A DNA stretch of 64,000 nucleotides from positions 11,452,203 through 11,516,202 of the forward strand of contig NC_064037.1 in the NCBI RefSeq assembly GCF_932526225.1, written 5' to 3'. The DNA comes from Nematostella vectensis (lineage: Eukaryota > Cnidaria > Anthozoa > Actiniaria > Edwardsiidae). Under the pieces are notes generated by a model, which made no database searches, was not told the origin of the DNA, and was given only the letters and a program-made list of their open reading frames with translations. Every line of letters starts with the position of its first letter. Within the stretch, counting starts at the first letter, position 1. This document shows, in pieces, positions 14,148-25,399 of this stretch. The translations under genes and the position numbers were made by a program.

Positions 14148-17100
14148 ATGCACATCAACAGAATTTTCGGTACTCCCCCTGAACCAGTGTTCAACATGCG
14201 GGTAGCTTGCTTATCAGCGGAACTACTCGAAGAAGCCCTCTACGTGTTGGCCGAAGAAAACGAGAAAAATATGGACAATGCCTGGGATAGACAAGGATTT
14301 TTCAAAGGGGGGAAACCTTCAGGTATGCTTGATTTTTTACATCCCTCAACTAGATTTGCAAATTCGATTTCTCCTTTGCTTTTTATATTTCCAGAATATA
14401 CGTTTTCTCTATGCAAGGAGATGGAGTTGCCGCCCGAGACGCGATTTTTGGCAATCGAGTTATTTGACAGGTTTGTTACAGAATAAAATGGTAAATTTTC
14501 AGATGGAAACTTTCTTTTTAAATATTTTATAACCTGTTGCAGTGAAATTAATATGTGACAATACAAGCGAATTAAAAAAAGCCAAACAAAAATTTAAAAT
14601 TCAATATTTAAATCAATTGTTGCTAAGAGAGAGAGAGAGAGAGAGAGAGAAAGATAAATCTCAAAACACGGGATGGTGACGAACCCGGTAAAAGCCAAGG
14701 GCAAATTGACGACTCGTCCTCCCCCCCCCCCCCCCCAAAAAAAAATATATATATATATATATCGTATTTTCGTGAAAATGGCTTAACAAAGTAAAAAAAT
14801 ATGTTATTCAATCGCAGGTTCATGGCAAAACACGTATGCAGCTTGTATGATTTGATCCGCTCAACAAAAGGGGTGTCACAGAAGGACTGGACGGAGGTAG
14901 AAAACAGAATAAAAACTCAGCTTCCTCTGAGGGTTGTATCATGCGTCCAGATAGCAAGCAAATTGATTTCGCATTACAAGGTACGTTTGAGGCTTTATGT
15001 CGAGTTTCCCATTAATGTCAACCACTAGTAAATTACTGATAACCAGTTCGAACTTAGGCACCGTCCACACGTATCAGGAAATTTTTGAAAACGCCAGAGT
15101 GGAATTTTTTTTTATCCGATACGAATACGTATACACAGATACATGTGGACGGTCGTATCCGAAAAAAAATTGAATACACTTACGTCATTCTGTTGGGTAC
15201 GGCCGGAAATTACGCTGGATACTTGTTAATGAGATCCAGATTCGTAAAAAAAATTGAGTTTTCACAAATTTCAGGATACGTGTGGACTGCTGAAAACGAC
15301 GCGGAAATTTTCGCATCCGCGATGCAAGCTGCAATTTGATTGGGCAAATGAGCAATATCCGCACGTACCTCGACACAAAGAACGAGAAGAATAGAGACAA
15401 AAGAACTCCTCTGTAGAACACAGATAATAGGAGACAAAGCAGCTGCGTACTCACTCAAAAAAAATGCGGGAAAAGTAGGTCAGCGGTGTACCTAGGATTT
15501 ACTGGGGGGGGGGGGGGGGGGTTTGCACGGTCAAAGGAATCATATGGAAAATAATAGTATTAAATCTTACGATTCCTCAATAAGAAATCACCGCATTTTT
15601 GTACGCTCCTGAAGATCGAGTGTTTTTAGGGCGCATGCACCCCTCCTATCTAGTACGAAAATTTGTTTAAGAGCCCCTTTAGAGCATTGCTTATATATTT
15701 TTAGACTATTGCTTATATTTTTACCTCCTCAGTCGATTACGCCAAACAAAGCTCGCCGCTTTCTGAATTCTATTAGCTGCCGTTATTCCAATGCAAGTAT
15801 CCTAAAATCTGAGCTAAGAATACTGAAGACGCTGGATTACTCCATGTTGGTACCCACACCACTCACATTTGTGGAGACGATACTGGAAATCCTCGGTACG
15901 TGAAAACCTGTCAGTGCCGTAGCAGGCCTTGAAATATAGGCACAATACAAAAACATTAAGAAAACATTGGGGGCACAGCCATGCCCCTACTGGTTATTTC
16001 CTTATAATTATTTAAAAATATTGTTGGGGGGGGGGGCACGTGCCCCCAGTACCCCACCCCCTGCTACGGCCCTGCCTGTGAAATGCCGTGTTGTTCGTTG
16101 TCGTATACAGAAATTCCCAAGATGCAATATTACGCATGGTGTTGCCCACTCGTGTAGTGATGACGTTATGTAGTCTTTTGTACAGTTCAGCATGACACTA
16201 AGGATGGCTGTGCAGGTGACGGGGGCTGGTCCAGTTTCCCAAGAGCAGCCCCGTGGTTTTGGGGTGGGGGAGTTACTACCATTTGCATTTCTTTGTAACT
16301 TATAATGCAACTTTTGTCTCAAACACTTTGAAGTGTGAAGATTGGACACAGCTAGAACAATGTCAACATTATTTCCGCTCTGTAACGTTATACTTACTTT
16401 GGCTAGGTCACAATGATTCCCGCGCTCAAGTTAAGCTGCTGCACGATACATCAATAAAGGTTCTAGATGTTGTATACCTCAAGCACCATGAAATCTACAA
16501 CAAGCTGTGTATGACGGCTACAGGAGAGAAGGGCACAAGTGGGGACAGGCAAAAGCTTGCTGTGCTTGCAAGCGATCACATGCTTTTGGCTGTCAGTGCT
16601 ATAAGCACTGCCTCTTACTTGACCGATAAGTCTTCGTCAGATATGGTAAGGCAAAGGAGGGAGTCTGGGCACTAGGGAGCAAGGGTCTGTTTCCCCGCGT
16701 TTCATTCGGGTTACCTGTGGTTGACAGTGAAATGCTGCATGTGACGCCACAAGAGCACCTATTAGGGACTTGGCCGAGAAAAACACTTTAGCATTTGACG
16801 ATAACTTTGAAACAAGTTTCAATAAACATTCAAAGGATTAATATCAAGAAACAAACACAAATTAACTGGAGACAAGGGTGACTTCATTTCTACAATGGCG
16901 AACAGAGTTAGGCCAGCTTATACTTCAAGCGTTCGTGTCCTCGCTTGACCGTAAAGCTTGATTTTTCACGTCGTTGTTTGGCGGAGAGCTGTTAAAATCT
17001 ATCAAACAGGATACATGTTCACGTGCGGCCTTTCAATTCTCAAATAAATTTTATTGTTTTCTACCGTCGCCGCACTGGTATCTTAAAGTCCCTATTACAG

Positions 17101-17446
17101 CAACTACACATGGAACAAAAAAAAAACACAAGTAGAAATATTTTAAAATACTTGGCGGCTTTCGTAACGTTTGGTTCTTTGCCTTACAATAAGGTCTCCA
17201 TTTTGACATCAATTACCACAGGAAACCAAAAACCGGGAAAATTAAACATCTGGTACTAGGCTTCTTTCTGGCAAACTACCCCCCACCCCCCAATTGTAAG
17301 ACAATGTTTGTTACTTACGGCCATTCTTTTTCATATATTCTTCTTCATTTATCTTTTAGGTCATTGAGCAGCTCAGCCAGATCACACAGATTTCAAAAGA
17401 AGATATTCTTGATTTTGCAAATATTATACTCGAATTTATTCTTTAA
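14148..17446 (+). CDS. CNTD1: Cyclin N-terminal domain-containing protein 1
   Basis: CNTD1 (related to nematode COSA-1) promotes maturation of meiotic crossover intermediates with MutL-gamma. Exons: 14148-14322, 14395-14470, 14818-14980, 15733-15895, 16407-16645, 17360-17446; phases agree and give 300 residues, close to the vertebrate protein (about 330). Visible matches are SAELLEEAL near the N-terminus, the cyclin-box segment LPLRVVSCVQIASKL (human LRLVSCVQLASKL), LKSELRILKTLDY and PTPLTFVETILEILG. The middle exon has LHDTSIKVLDVVYL and the last LSQITQISKEDILDF. The ATG at 14148 follows a possible acceptor (TTTTTTAG at about 14135), so a 5' untranslated exon may exist. Neighbours do not suggest co-function. 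A canonical cyclin is less likely because of the exact CNTD1-type motifs. Confidence 0.93.
14622..14763. repeat. Simple repeats: (GA)n, poly-C/poly-A, (AT)n
   Basis: A (GA)n run near 14627-14652, then 18 or so C followed by A at about 14719-14745, then (AT)n to about 14762. They lie in the second CNTD1 intron. Confidence 0.9.
15059..15292. mobile_element. MITE with GTCCACACGTATC inverted ends
   Basis: GTCCACACGTATCAGGAAAT at the left and ATTTCAGGATACGTGTGGAC at the right are imperfect inverted repeats, and GTGGACGGTCGTATCCG recurs inside near 15143. It lies in the third CNTD1 intron. The exact termini and duplication are not clear. Confidence 0.5.
15912..16074. mobile_element. hAT-like MITE, 5-bp duplication CCTGT
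   Basis: Ends CAGTGCCGTAGCAGG and CCTGCTACGGCCCTG are inverted repeats with one mismatch. CCTGT flanks both ends (15907-15911, 16075-16079). The interior has a poly-G run and GGGGCACAGCCATGCCCC. Related text (AACATTAAGAAAATATTGGG) recurs near 41790, so it is a dispersed family. It lies in the fourth CNTD1 intron. Confidence 0.65.
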
Positions 17447-18606
17447 CAATATGCAAGCTTAATATACTGAACAAACACGTCTGTGATCAATGTTGTATTT
17501 ATTGGAATTGAATTAATTTTGTTTACAGTTTTTTCTATCCTACAATAACTCTTGTTTTTGTTTTGCCATGCAAAAAGTAAGTATGAATCATGGTGACAAT
17601 GACTAACATGTAGTTGTAGACTCACTCAAGCAAATACTGTATCTAAGCATGTTAGACAAAATAGAAAAAAAACAGTTCTTTTTAAGATACAAAATGATTT
17701 CTATGGGATATTAAACATGTTCTGAACTACAATACTGTATGAATAACAAAGAAAAGAATTATTAAATAAAAGAAAGAAATTAAAATAATATTCAAGTAGC
17801 AGTAACCAAAAAATATTTACATTGTATAATGGCTACAAAAACTTTATTAACAGTAGAGAACACTTCCTCATGCAGTCTGCATTATAAATAACGATATACT
17901 CTTATCTTATATCTGTTCTTTGTTGTAGAAGAGAAAAATGTACTGTAATCTATGATTATCAGTCATGCAAAGAATGATTTCCAGCTAAAATATTTTATTT
18001 TATTGTGATGGCATAAAGCAGGACCCTGCTGACTCAAACCCCAAAAGAGATGAAAAACAATTTGAATCAGCAAGGTGTTCATCAGTACTTGAAGTGATCT
18101 GAGTTAGGTATCTAGGTATCTAATTCTATCAGGGTTCCACTATATAACTTAATGCAGAATGATGTTTGCTTCGTCCCCTTATTTAAACTTAGAGTGTTGC
18201 AAAGGCAAAGAGAGTGTTGCAAAGGCAAAGATAGCAAATGACAACAGTGTAATTATCGCAGTTCCACTGCATGAACCCTATCCAAGTAGTGGCAAGTGGT
18301 GCCAACGTCATACTGCATAGTGATTACCTCTATGAAGTCATATGCTCAGGGGCAGATCCAGGATTTTTAAACCAGCTTGAATGGTGAAAACACCCATATA
18401 TAAAACATGGTGTGAGGTGAATTTCAAGAGTTTAGGAATCTGTTTCAGTTATTTGCCATTTACAATTGCCATTTACCTTCCAATGGACAATTTTGGTCAT
18501 GGTTAATTTGCATTACTTTAGTTTGAATGTTAGACTGAAATGACTGATAAACATAGAAGAAAGTGATTTTGATACTGTAGCCACAGAACATACATACTAA
18601 CATAAA
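17447..18606. other. Convergent intergenic region CNTD1/BCL7
   Basis: AT-rich 3' flank shared by two convergent genes. The only structure seen is a direct doublet of AGAGTGTTGCAAAGGCAAAG near 18190-18230. AATAAA-like signals occur near 17765. No gene recognised. Confidence 0.5.
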
Positions 18607-21600
18607 CTATGACTTTGGCTGCTCAGGAAAATCAGCTTTGTGCTTCTTTAGGGGCGGCGGGCTTCCAATCTGTAAATTGTCAAAAACAATATAATTATAT
18701 ACAATATCCCATAGAACCAAAATTTTCAAACAAAAGAAAGAGTCCATAAAATCAATCTGAAAAGCTTTCTTAAGGTTCAGTATCCTATGACCCAGACCCC
18801 AATACCAGACTGCTCCCCTCTAAAACTTGGAATTATGAGATGATTTGTAACATGAACATCAAATGATTGCTAACACAATTATTATTGGTCATGTTATCTA
18901 TATTCAATGCCCTTGAGTTTTGACAATTCCCTGCTAAAGTATAAAGATTTTCCAATCTTGGAATCTGTGGCAAATTCAAACGAAAGAGAACATCTCTCAG
19001 ATTAATTCGAGAAGAAAACAATGCAGCAATTGGGACTAAACCATTTCTCAAAATTGTTGGTGAAGATTTGGTCGGTCTGCATTGTGAAAGACTCTGACCT
19101 CTGTCAGAGTTCTTTAAGATAAATACGGACCTTCAAGCTGGTAAATACTGTAACACACAGTCGTTTGACAAAACATTGTTGTCAACCAGCTTTGCGACTA
19201 CGGGATAAGCCCACATGTAAGCATGGGTAAAAACCACTGAAGTGCCTAACTGCATATAATAGCCACTGCATTACTTCAGATTTAGACCCATTAGAGGTGG
19301 CTTATATATGCAGCAAGGTGCTTGGTTTTTACCCATGCTTACATGCAGGCTTGTGGTGAAGTCATGAAGCCAGGTGATGACAACATTTTGTCAAACGCCT
19401 GTATGTACATCTCCCCACCTTGCTGTGGTTCTCTGACCTAGATGATTCTAAGGAGGGCTTGCTAAAAGTATGTTTGCTTTGCTCCGTGCACTGGCTAGAT
19501 GCAGCAATTGACGTTTTTTTGGTAGTGGCTTGGTTTGATGCTGTACTATCCCTAGAATCTTCTTCATCTTGTAGCATGTTGAGGCCCAGCCGATATGAAA
19601 TTGTGGTACTCTCCTCACTACAAAAATACAAAAAGAAGTCAGAATATAGAATTACTATATAGAAAATACATACACAAGGCTAATCATGTCTTAACTAGTA
19701 TTGATGGTGAGGGATTAGTATATGTCAACATTTCATGAAACAGGATAAATACAGTTTAATGCAAACAGCATCAATATTGTTCGTATGGAGTCAAACTTTC
19801 TTGTGAAACTATACTGTCCGTTTGCATGAGGATGTGGGCTTACAAAAGCCTAAGTTTATGTCACTGCTGCTAGCTGTCTCTCCTTTAGCAGAAATTCTAA
19901 AGAAAAATAAGGTGGGACAATTGGGTGAGTGCCGAAGGAGCAAGAATTTGAAAAAAGTACTTTCAGCGGTTTCTCGGAACTGTCTCAGTGTGCTCACCCA
20001 ACCTAGAGAGAAACCTACGGTTGATTATACACAATATATTTATCTAGTTGATTTAGGTCAAGAATGTAATGAGTCCCCCATTATCCCTCAGGAATAACAA
20101 GGATTGGTCATGGAAGCTCTATTGGGAATATAGATGTGAAAGAGAGTACTACCTAATGGTAGATATTGCAGTGTTGCTCTCATCGCCTTCATCCTGTACT
20201 GGGTCTCTGCTATTTTCGTTACTCTGATCTTGAGGTATCCTGAAGTGTCTATTGATTCCATCATCACTCCCAGGGAGGTTAGAATCATCTTGACTGTCAA
20301 ACTCCATGTCTTTTGCTGCTTCACTGTCACCATTAATGCTGTCGAGGTTACTGTCTTCATTTATGTCAAAGGCACTACATGAGTTTTCATCTTGCATAAA
20401 GCTCCCCATTTCACTACCTTCTTCATTTCCTAGAAGGGATAGGATGGATGCCTTAGGATTTTTAATACTGATATTCCAATTTATAAGCAAAGCAATAAAA
20501 AAGGCATACAGAGAATGGCTTGTTTGCTCAATATACAGTATACTTGATGCTACCATAAGAAGCTTTGGGGAAAGGCATGTTGTTGTTTTGCATTTCAACT
20601 TATGAGTGAGTTGACAGTACTATGAATAAAAAGATACATCAATCTGATTATTTTTGTTGATGTTATTCAGGCCTTTTCCCCCTAAACAAAATGGTGTTAA
20701 CCTCAAGAATATACAGTAGAACTCCAGCACAACAAAGCTAAAGGGTTAACAACCCTTGAGAAAGTATGTTTGGATAATTACCTCCTTGGCTGTCCTCGCC
20801 CTCTATTTGGCTGTGGTCTCTCTTACTTCCACTAAACTGCTCTTTCACATTTGATTTGCCATTCTGTTGGTTCTTTTTGTTCAAATCCGGAGACTGACTA
20901 GCCATGGTAGGTGAGGAAGCATTACTGCCATTAGTTCCTCCTGTGCTTGATGTTACTGATTGGTTATCTTTCTCAGGATACTCTGCAACAAAAAATCCCG
21001 GATCAGTTTTAAAATGGTTCAAATGTACACATTTCTTCAAATGAACAGCAAACAAAAAATTATCTCTGAACTTTCATGTACAAATGAACAGTAAACAAAG
21101 ATTTACCTATGGCATTTCTTGTTTGTCTCTTTTGCTTGGCTCCTGTCTTTTCCTATGACAGATCCAATATGAATGTTAAGGCTTTGCAGTATAAAAGAAA
21201 AAGTAGAATTGATATTTTGGAAAGATATAGGTTTCTTTTCTAACCCTTTAGGGATGATGAGAAATAACCTGCTATAATTTAAATGAGTTAAAACAGATAA
21301 ACAATGAATACCTGCTTCTTGTCTGAATCTGAAATTACAGCTGAAAAACAAATAAAGTAAAATAAACCACACTCATTTTATATCATTCTTTTCAATGATT
21401 ACACCATACAGGGGAATCACCACAGAGGAACCCAATATAGACAGGGTCAATATGGGGGTAAAATTGTTTGTGAATGCTCAGAGATTATAAGTCATAGTAA
21501 CATTGAAAACTGTCCTCAATATAAAAAGAATATGTCCTTACTACTAAATAGGGGGTCCTTGAATCAGGGTTCCACTGTATTTAAAACATGGAAAAGATGC

Positions 21601-22426
21601 TATGACTTATCCATTTCCATGCTGAAATGATCACTCAAAAGCTTTCTAGGGCAAATTCAAGGCGGTGGCTAGCAGAGGTTGTAAGGGCGTAGTCCCCCAC
21701 CCCATCAAGAAGAGCCAGGATTTTATGAGGCATAAAAAAAAAAAGAAATTGACGAGGGTTGCAGTTCCCCAATTTCCTTCCCACAAAAAGTTCTAGCTAC
21801 GAAACACTGCTTGGTAGTTTATTTTGTGACTTCCGTCTTTATGATGACGACATTTTGCCAGTTTGAAGGTCAAATCAATAGTCCATGTATAATTAAATTC
21901 GTCAACCATAACAGGTTCTGATTGGTAGGGCTTTCGTCTAATCCTACTTCGGCGGGACATTTGGTTCTCATTATCGGCTCTCAAAAACACCAAGGGTAGG
22001 TTCATTGCAAAACGAAAAACAGACATCTGGCCTGGCGCAAAAGCGTCGTGGTTCGACTAAAATGTGCGACCCATGGTAACTTTAAGAATATATATCTTAC
22101 CTGGAACCCATTTGAAGACTTTCAAAGAGCAGTTTCCACCTCCAACATTTACCCATTTCTTTTCCCTGTATGAAGAAACAAGGAGGTCGAGAGTCATAGC
22201 GTTTGTCTTTTTTTTAGTCTTTGTCAGTCAAGCCAAGTCCATTCAAACGACACATGGAACCAAATAGATTTAAATAGGCTTTCATCCTGGTGATAACACT
22301 TGAAAATATAATAGTTTGGAGCAATTACCATTTCCTAACTCGCTCCACAGAGAGCATAACCCGTTTAACGTCATCTTTGGCTCGGCTTCGCGTTTCTAAT
22401 CGCAAAACCCCGCTTCGATTCATCAT
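18607..22426 (-). CDS. BCL7: BCL7 family SWI/SNF (BAF) subunit
   Basis: BCL7 proteins are accessory subunits of SWI/SNF (BAF) chromatin remodelers in the nucleus. Exons in transcript order: 22426-22329, 22165-22101, 21340-21312, 21152-21107, 20982-20782, 20429-20153, 19617-19419, 18669-18607; all phases agree, giving 325 residues. The conserved N-terminal block is complete: LETRSRAKDDVKRVM, VERVRKWEKKWVNVG and LKVFKWVP, matching human BCL7A-C, split by introns at RKW and WVP. A long Ser/Asp/Asn/Gln-rich disordered middle follows, longer than in vertebrates (about 210 residues overall there). The C-terminus GSPPPLKKHKADFPE matches the conserved PPxKKxK end. The first of two adjacent ATGs (22426) follows a purine-free CCGCCGCC context. 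No paralogue can be distinguished, so the symbol is the family name. Confidence 0.93.
19206..19350. repeat. Inverted repeat (MITE-like) next to BCL7 exon 7
   Basis: CATGTAAGCATGGGTAAAAA near 19213 is mirrored by TTTTTACCCATGCTTACATG near 19326 (perfect over 20 bp). The arms extend with mismatches. It lies about 70 bp from exon 19617-19419 in the last BCL7 intron. Confidence 0.7.
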
Positions 22427-22659
22427 GGCGGCGGGCAGTCAGTCGAAATAAAATCCCGGATGTGATGGATTTGCCATATATGGGCATGGAAGTTTTTCTG
22501 CTCCGGGGCGGCGCGGTATTTTTGTTTTGCGAGAACATTTTCTTCTTTACAATTTCAGGATTTTCCTCGCGTCCCCAGTGGTTCTTTTACGTCCTTTCGG
22601 TTCAGGTTAGTGTAGTGCAGCTTGAAGAGACGGGACCTCCGGTTTAATATCCTTATCCG

Positions 22660-22823
22660 AGAAAACTGGAAATACGGGAGAATATAACTTTATCTCACTT
22701 GTGACACATGCACAAATTCGACTCAAGGCAGGAACCCGGAAAAATCCCCAGTTTGAGCCAGGATTCGAAGCTGGGCTACAGCGGTGAGAGGCCGACGCGC
22801 TAACACACTAGGCCACCCGTGCT
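22660..22823 (-). mobile_element. tRNA-derived SINE
   Basis: Read on the minus strand from 22823, the element starts with a tRNA-like head: GGGTGGCCTAGTGTGTTAGC (A box) then GCTTCGAATCC (B box) about 45 bp later, the internal RNA polymerase III promoter spacing. A tail without tRNA similarity follows towards 22660. A true tRNA gene is ruled out by the lack of an acceptor stem. It lies in the 5' flank of BCL7. Confidence 0.7.
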
Positions 22824-24766
22824 TCAGAAAACACAATCACAAAACAATCATGGAAATACTACTTTTACACATAATCCACCATGTCCACGTCCAAATGAGC
22901 ATTGAATGTGGCGTAGATGGCAGGTTTTAAAAAATACTAATTATACTAAATACCATGTAAATGTTTTTTATATAGAATGATAATTGTATATAGCTTACAA
23001 TTTTGTATTCTTATTGTACATAGTTTTTAACTCAACCATCAATCTTAATTTTTTTATGTATACTTCCAGGCGTAAAATTTCTTATTTTATCTTACATAAT
23101 ATTTATAGTCTTATACAAATAATAGCTTTATTGTTATAGATATATGTTAAAAGTGATTAATAAATTAAATATGTGTTCCAGGTTTGCATGTTTTCTTGAC
23201 ATAGTCAAATTCACAACCCCAGCGTGGTCAAAACAGTTGTCGGCAGAGTTCTCGGCAACATCACTGTGCTCATATAATTACTATTATAGTAATTATTATG
23301 TGTGGTGTGTATATGTGTGTGTGTGTGTGTGTGGTGGTGGGGGGGGGGGGGGGCAGTTAGACCCTCAAATACCGTAATTTGCGAGCCCGACGGACCCCCC
23401 CCCCCCTCTTTGTGAGTTCACCGAACAGCGTTTCTCTGTGACCATCTGCTTTTGGCTAACAACAAATAATGCCTCTTTTATGCGTAGAAAAGAAAATACA
23501 TTTCAATTATTACTGGTACTTGGTGAACATAAAAAGGGTGCCTTGTTTTTTTTTTTTTTTTTTACCCCATTTGTCAAAATATAATTCAATTATCAACCCG
23601 GAGGCTTCTATTTTAGTTTCATTTCAGGTGGCGTCTATTTTTTACGGTATTGTGATAACAGGAAGAACTGGAAGATGATTGAGTCTACTTAATATCAACA
23701 AACCAGTACAGTAAAGTGCTAGACACATCGACCGTGGAGACAGCCTTTGGATTGATATTTTGTCTGAGATGGTTGTCGAACTCGTTGGTCAGACATACGT
23801 CTAACCATAACCAGAAAGTTGAACCCTTTAATAACAAATGCAATATCAAAATTAATATTTTCAGTGTCAGCGCCCTTTTGCGTAAGAATTTAGACATACT
23901 ACAAACTCGACTTCCAAATTGTCATTTGTTGTGCAAAATGTAGGTAGAGAAATAAGCTTTAACAAAAGAAGCGAAAATATATATGAGACACCCTAATATC
24001 TTATAGTTGAACATTTTCCTTTTAGAGAAGCGGAATAAAACAATTATCTTATATGGTGTTATTTATCTGTAACGGAAAAAACTCGGGAAAAATTTAGAAT
24101 TACTTCCAATTCTTCAAAGACGGATTTTAAGTAATTATGCTCTGCACTTTTGGGGATTGTAGCGATATTTCGGAAAACATCAGAAAACAACATTTTCGTA
24201 AACTGGACTGTTTCAAGGCTATCAACCTGAGCACGAAAATATCACGAGTAAACAACCACAAAGTAAAGAATAATCGATTGAATTACTGTATTGATAATTG
24301 TTAATTGATTATATTCTTGGCTATTTTTGTCTCTTTTTGTCTCTTTATTGAACCCGGCCTAGCGAGGACGGAATTCATTTAGGATGTTAAGAACAACGAA
24401 ATATTCAATTATTTACTGGATAGTATCATCCAATTGCCATGGATCGTTTTATCCCACAGTGACCAATTAATATCTATATAGCGTACTCCAATCTGAATTG
24501 TTTATACCGCATTAGAAGTGAGACCATATCATAGTGGAACACCTATCTCGAACCTATCAATTCCCAGTCTAGGATCGAGGTTTGTGTTTTTGGCGACTGT
24601 CCAGCATAAGGCGCGTTTTCAAACCTGCTACAGGTACCTTCCAAACAACCCATCCCCACTTCATCGGAAATTAAAATATACTGGCTGTAGCGTCGGTACT
24701 TGTCAGTAAACAAGAGCACTTGCAGTTTGAATACGAATAAGGTAATTGCTTTAAATTCGTTTTAGG
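22824..24766. other. Intergenic region BCL7/TBL2
   Basis: Divergent spacer. It holds a (GT)n tract with a poly-G run at about 23300-23354, a poly-C run near 23394-23406 and a poly-T run near 23548. I see no exon with credible splice sites or a family match. Confidence 0.5.
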
Positions 24767-24907
24767 GTGGCACTCGCGTTGAGACAACATACTAATATTT
24801 TTTCTTCTGATATTGTTTTTTCTATCAAACTGGCGACACTAGAAAAAAGAGCTGTGTGTGTGAGGAAGAGGAGTCTACAAATCAAGCTAAAGCTTACTCC
24901 GAGCAAA

Positions 24908-25019
24908 ATGCCGGTGTCAACGCATCCACTTCAAGCAGCAAGCCTTATGGGCCACAAGACCTTCGTGGAAGGCGTCGAGTTTAGCAGCAATGGGAAATAT
25001 ATTATTTCCAGCTCTTCAG
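24908..25019 (+). CDS. Candidate alternative first exon of TBL2, no membrane anchor
   Basis: ATG at 24908 opens a 37-codon exon ending at CTCTTCAG with donor GTAATT. The peptide ASLMGHKTFVEGVEFSSNG is a WD40 first-strand segment parallel to FAALKGHTSEVLDLDFSLNG of the anchored exon (25400-25727). Both exons end in phase 1, so either can join exon 26977-27028 and complete the same WD repeat (...DRTVRLW). The upstream frame is open back to 24767 but has no earlier ATG. It may be a true alternative promoter or a decayed duplicate. Confidence 0.55.
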
Positions 25020-25399
25020 GTAATTACAAATGCATTTGAAAATTCGTGTTTTTGGGGGATTGATGAGTGTTTCGTTTTACATGTTTTTTATCTTTTATTG
25101 GATTTAATTAGGTTAAAAACGCTGAATACCTTTGGTGTGCGATGAGATACCATTTTACAATATCGATATCATTGCGTCCTAACTGCTTTATGCAATAATA
25201 CAAAAGCATGAGTAAGTTTTACCAAGCGCGTTCAACTAAGTTAGTACTACACTATTTCATGTTCCTAGCAGAGTTTGCGATTTCGATCTTCTCCTATTAT
25301 GCGTTATTAAATACTCGTGATATGCGTTTAGCGTGAAACGTGAAGCATTATTCACGCTATCACGAAAACGAGGCTCCGTACAGGTGCTTGGAATCCAAG

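Noticed and set aside
19822..20097. 91-codon plus-strand frame in a BCL7 intron
   Set aside because: GC and codon pattern unremarkable, no recognised domain, no splice context; possibly an old repeat.
22462..22647. 61-codon hydrophobic frame upstream of BCL7
   Set aside because: GTG start, no splice or family support; it lies opposite the BCL7 5' region.
22750..22823. tRNA gene
   Set aside because: A and B boxes are present but the acceptor stem does not pair and a non-tRNA tail follows; called a SINE.
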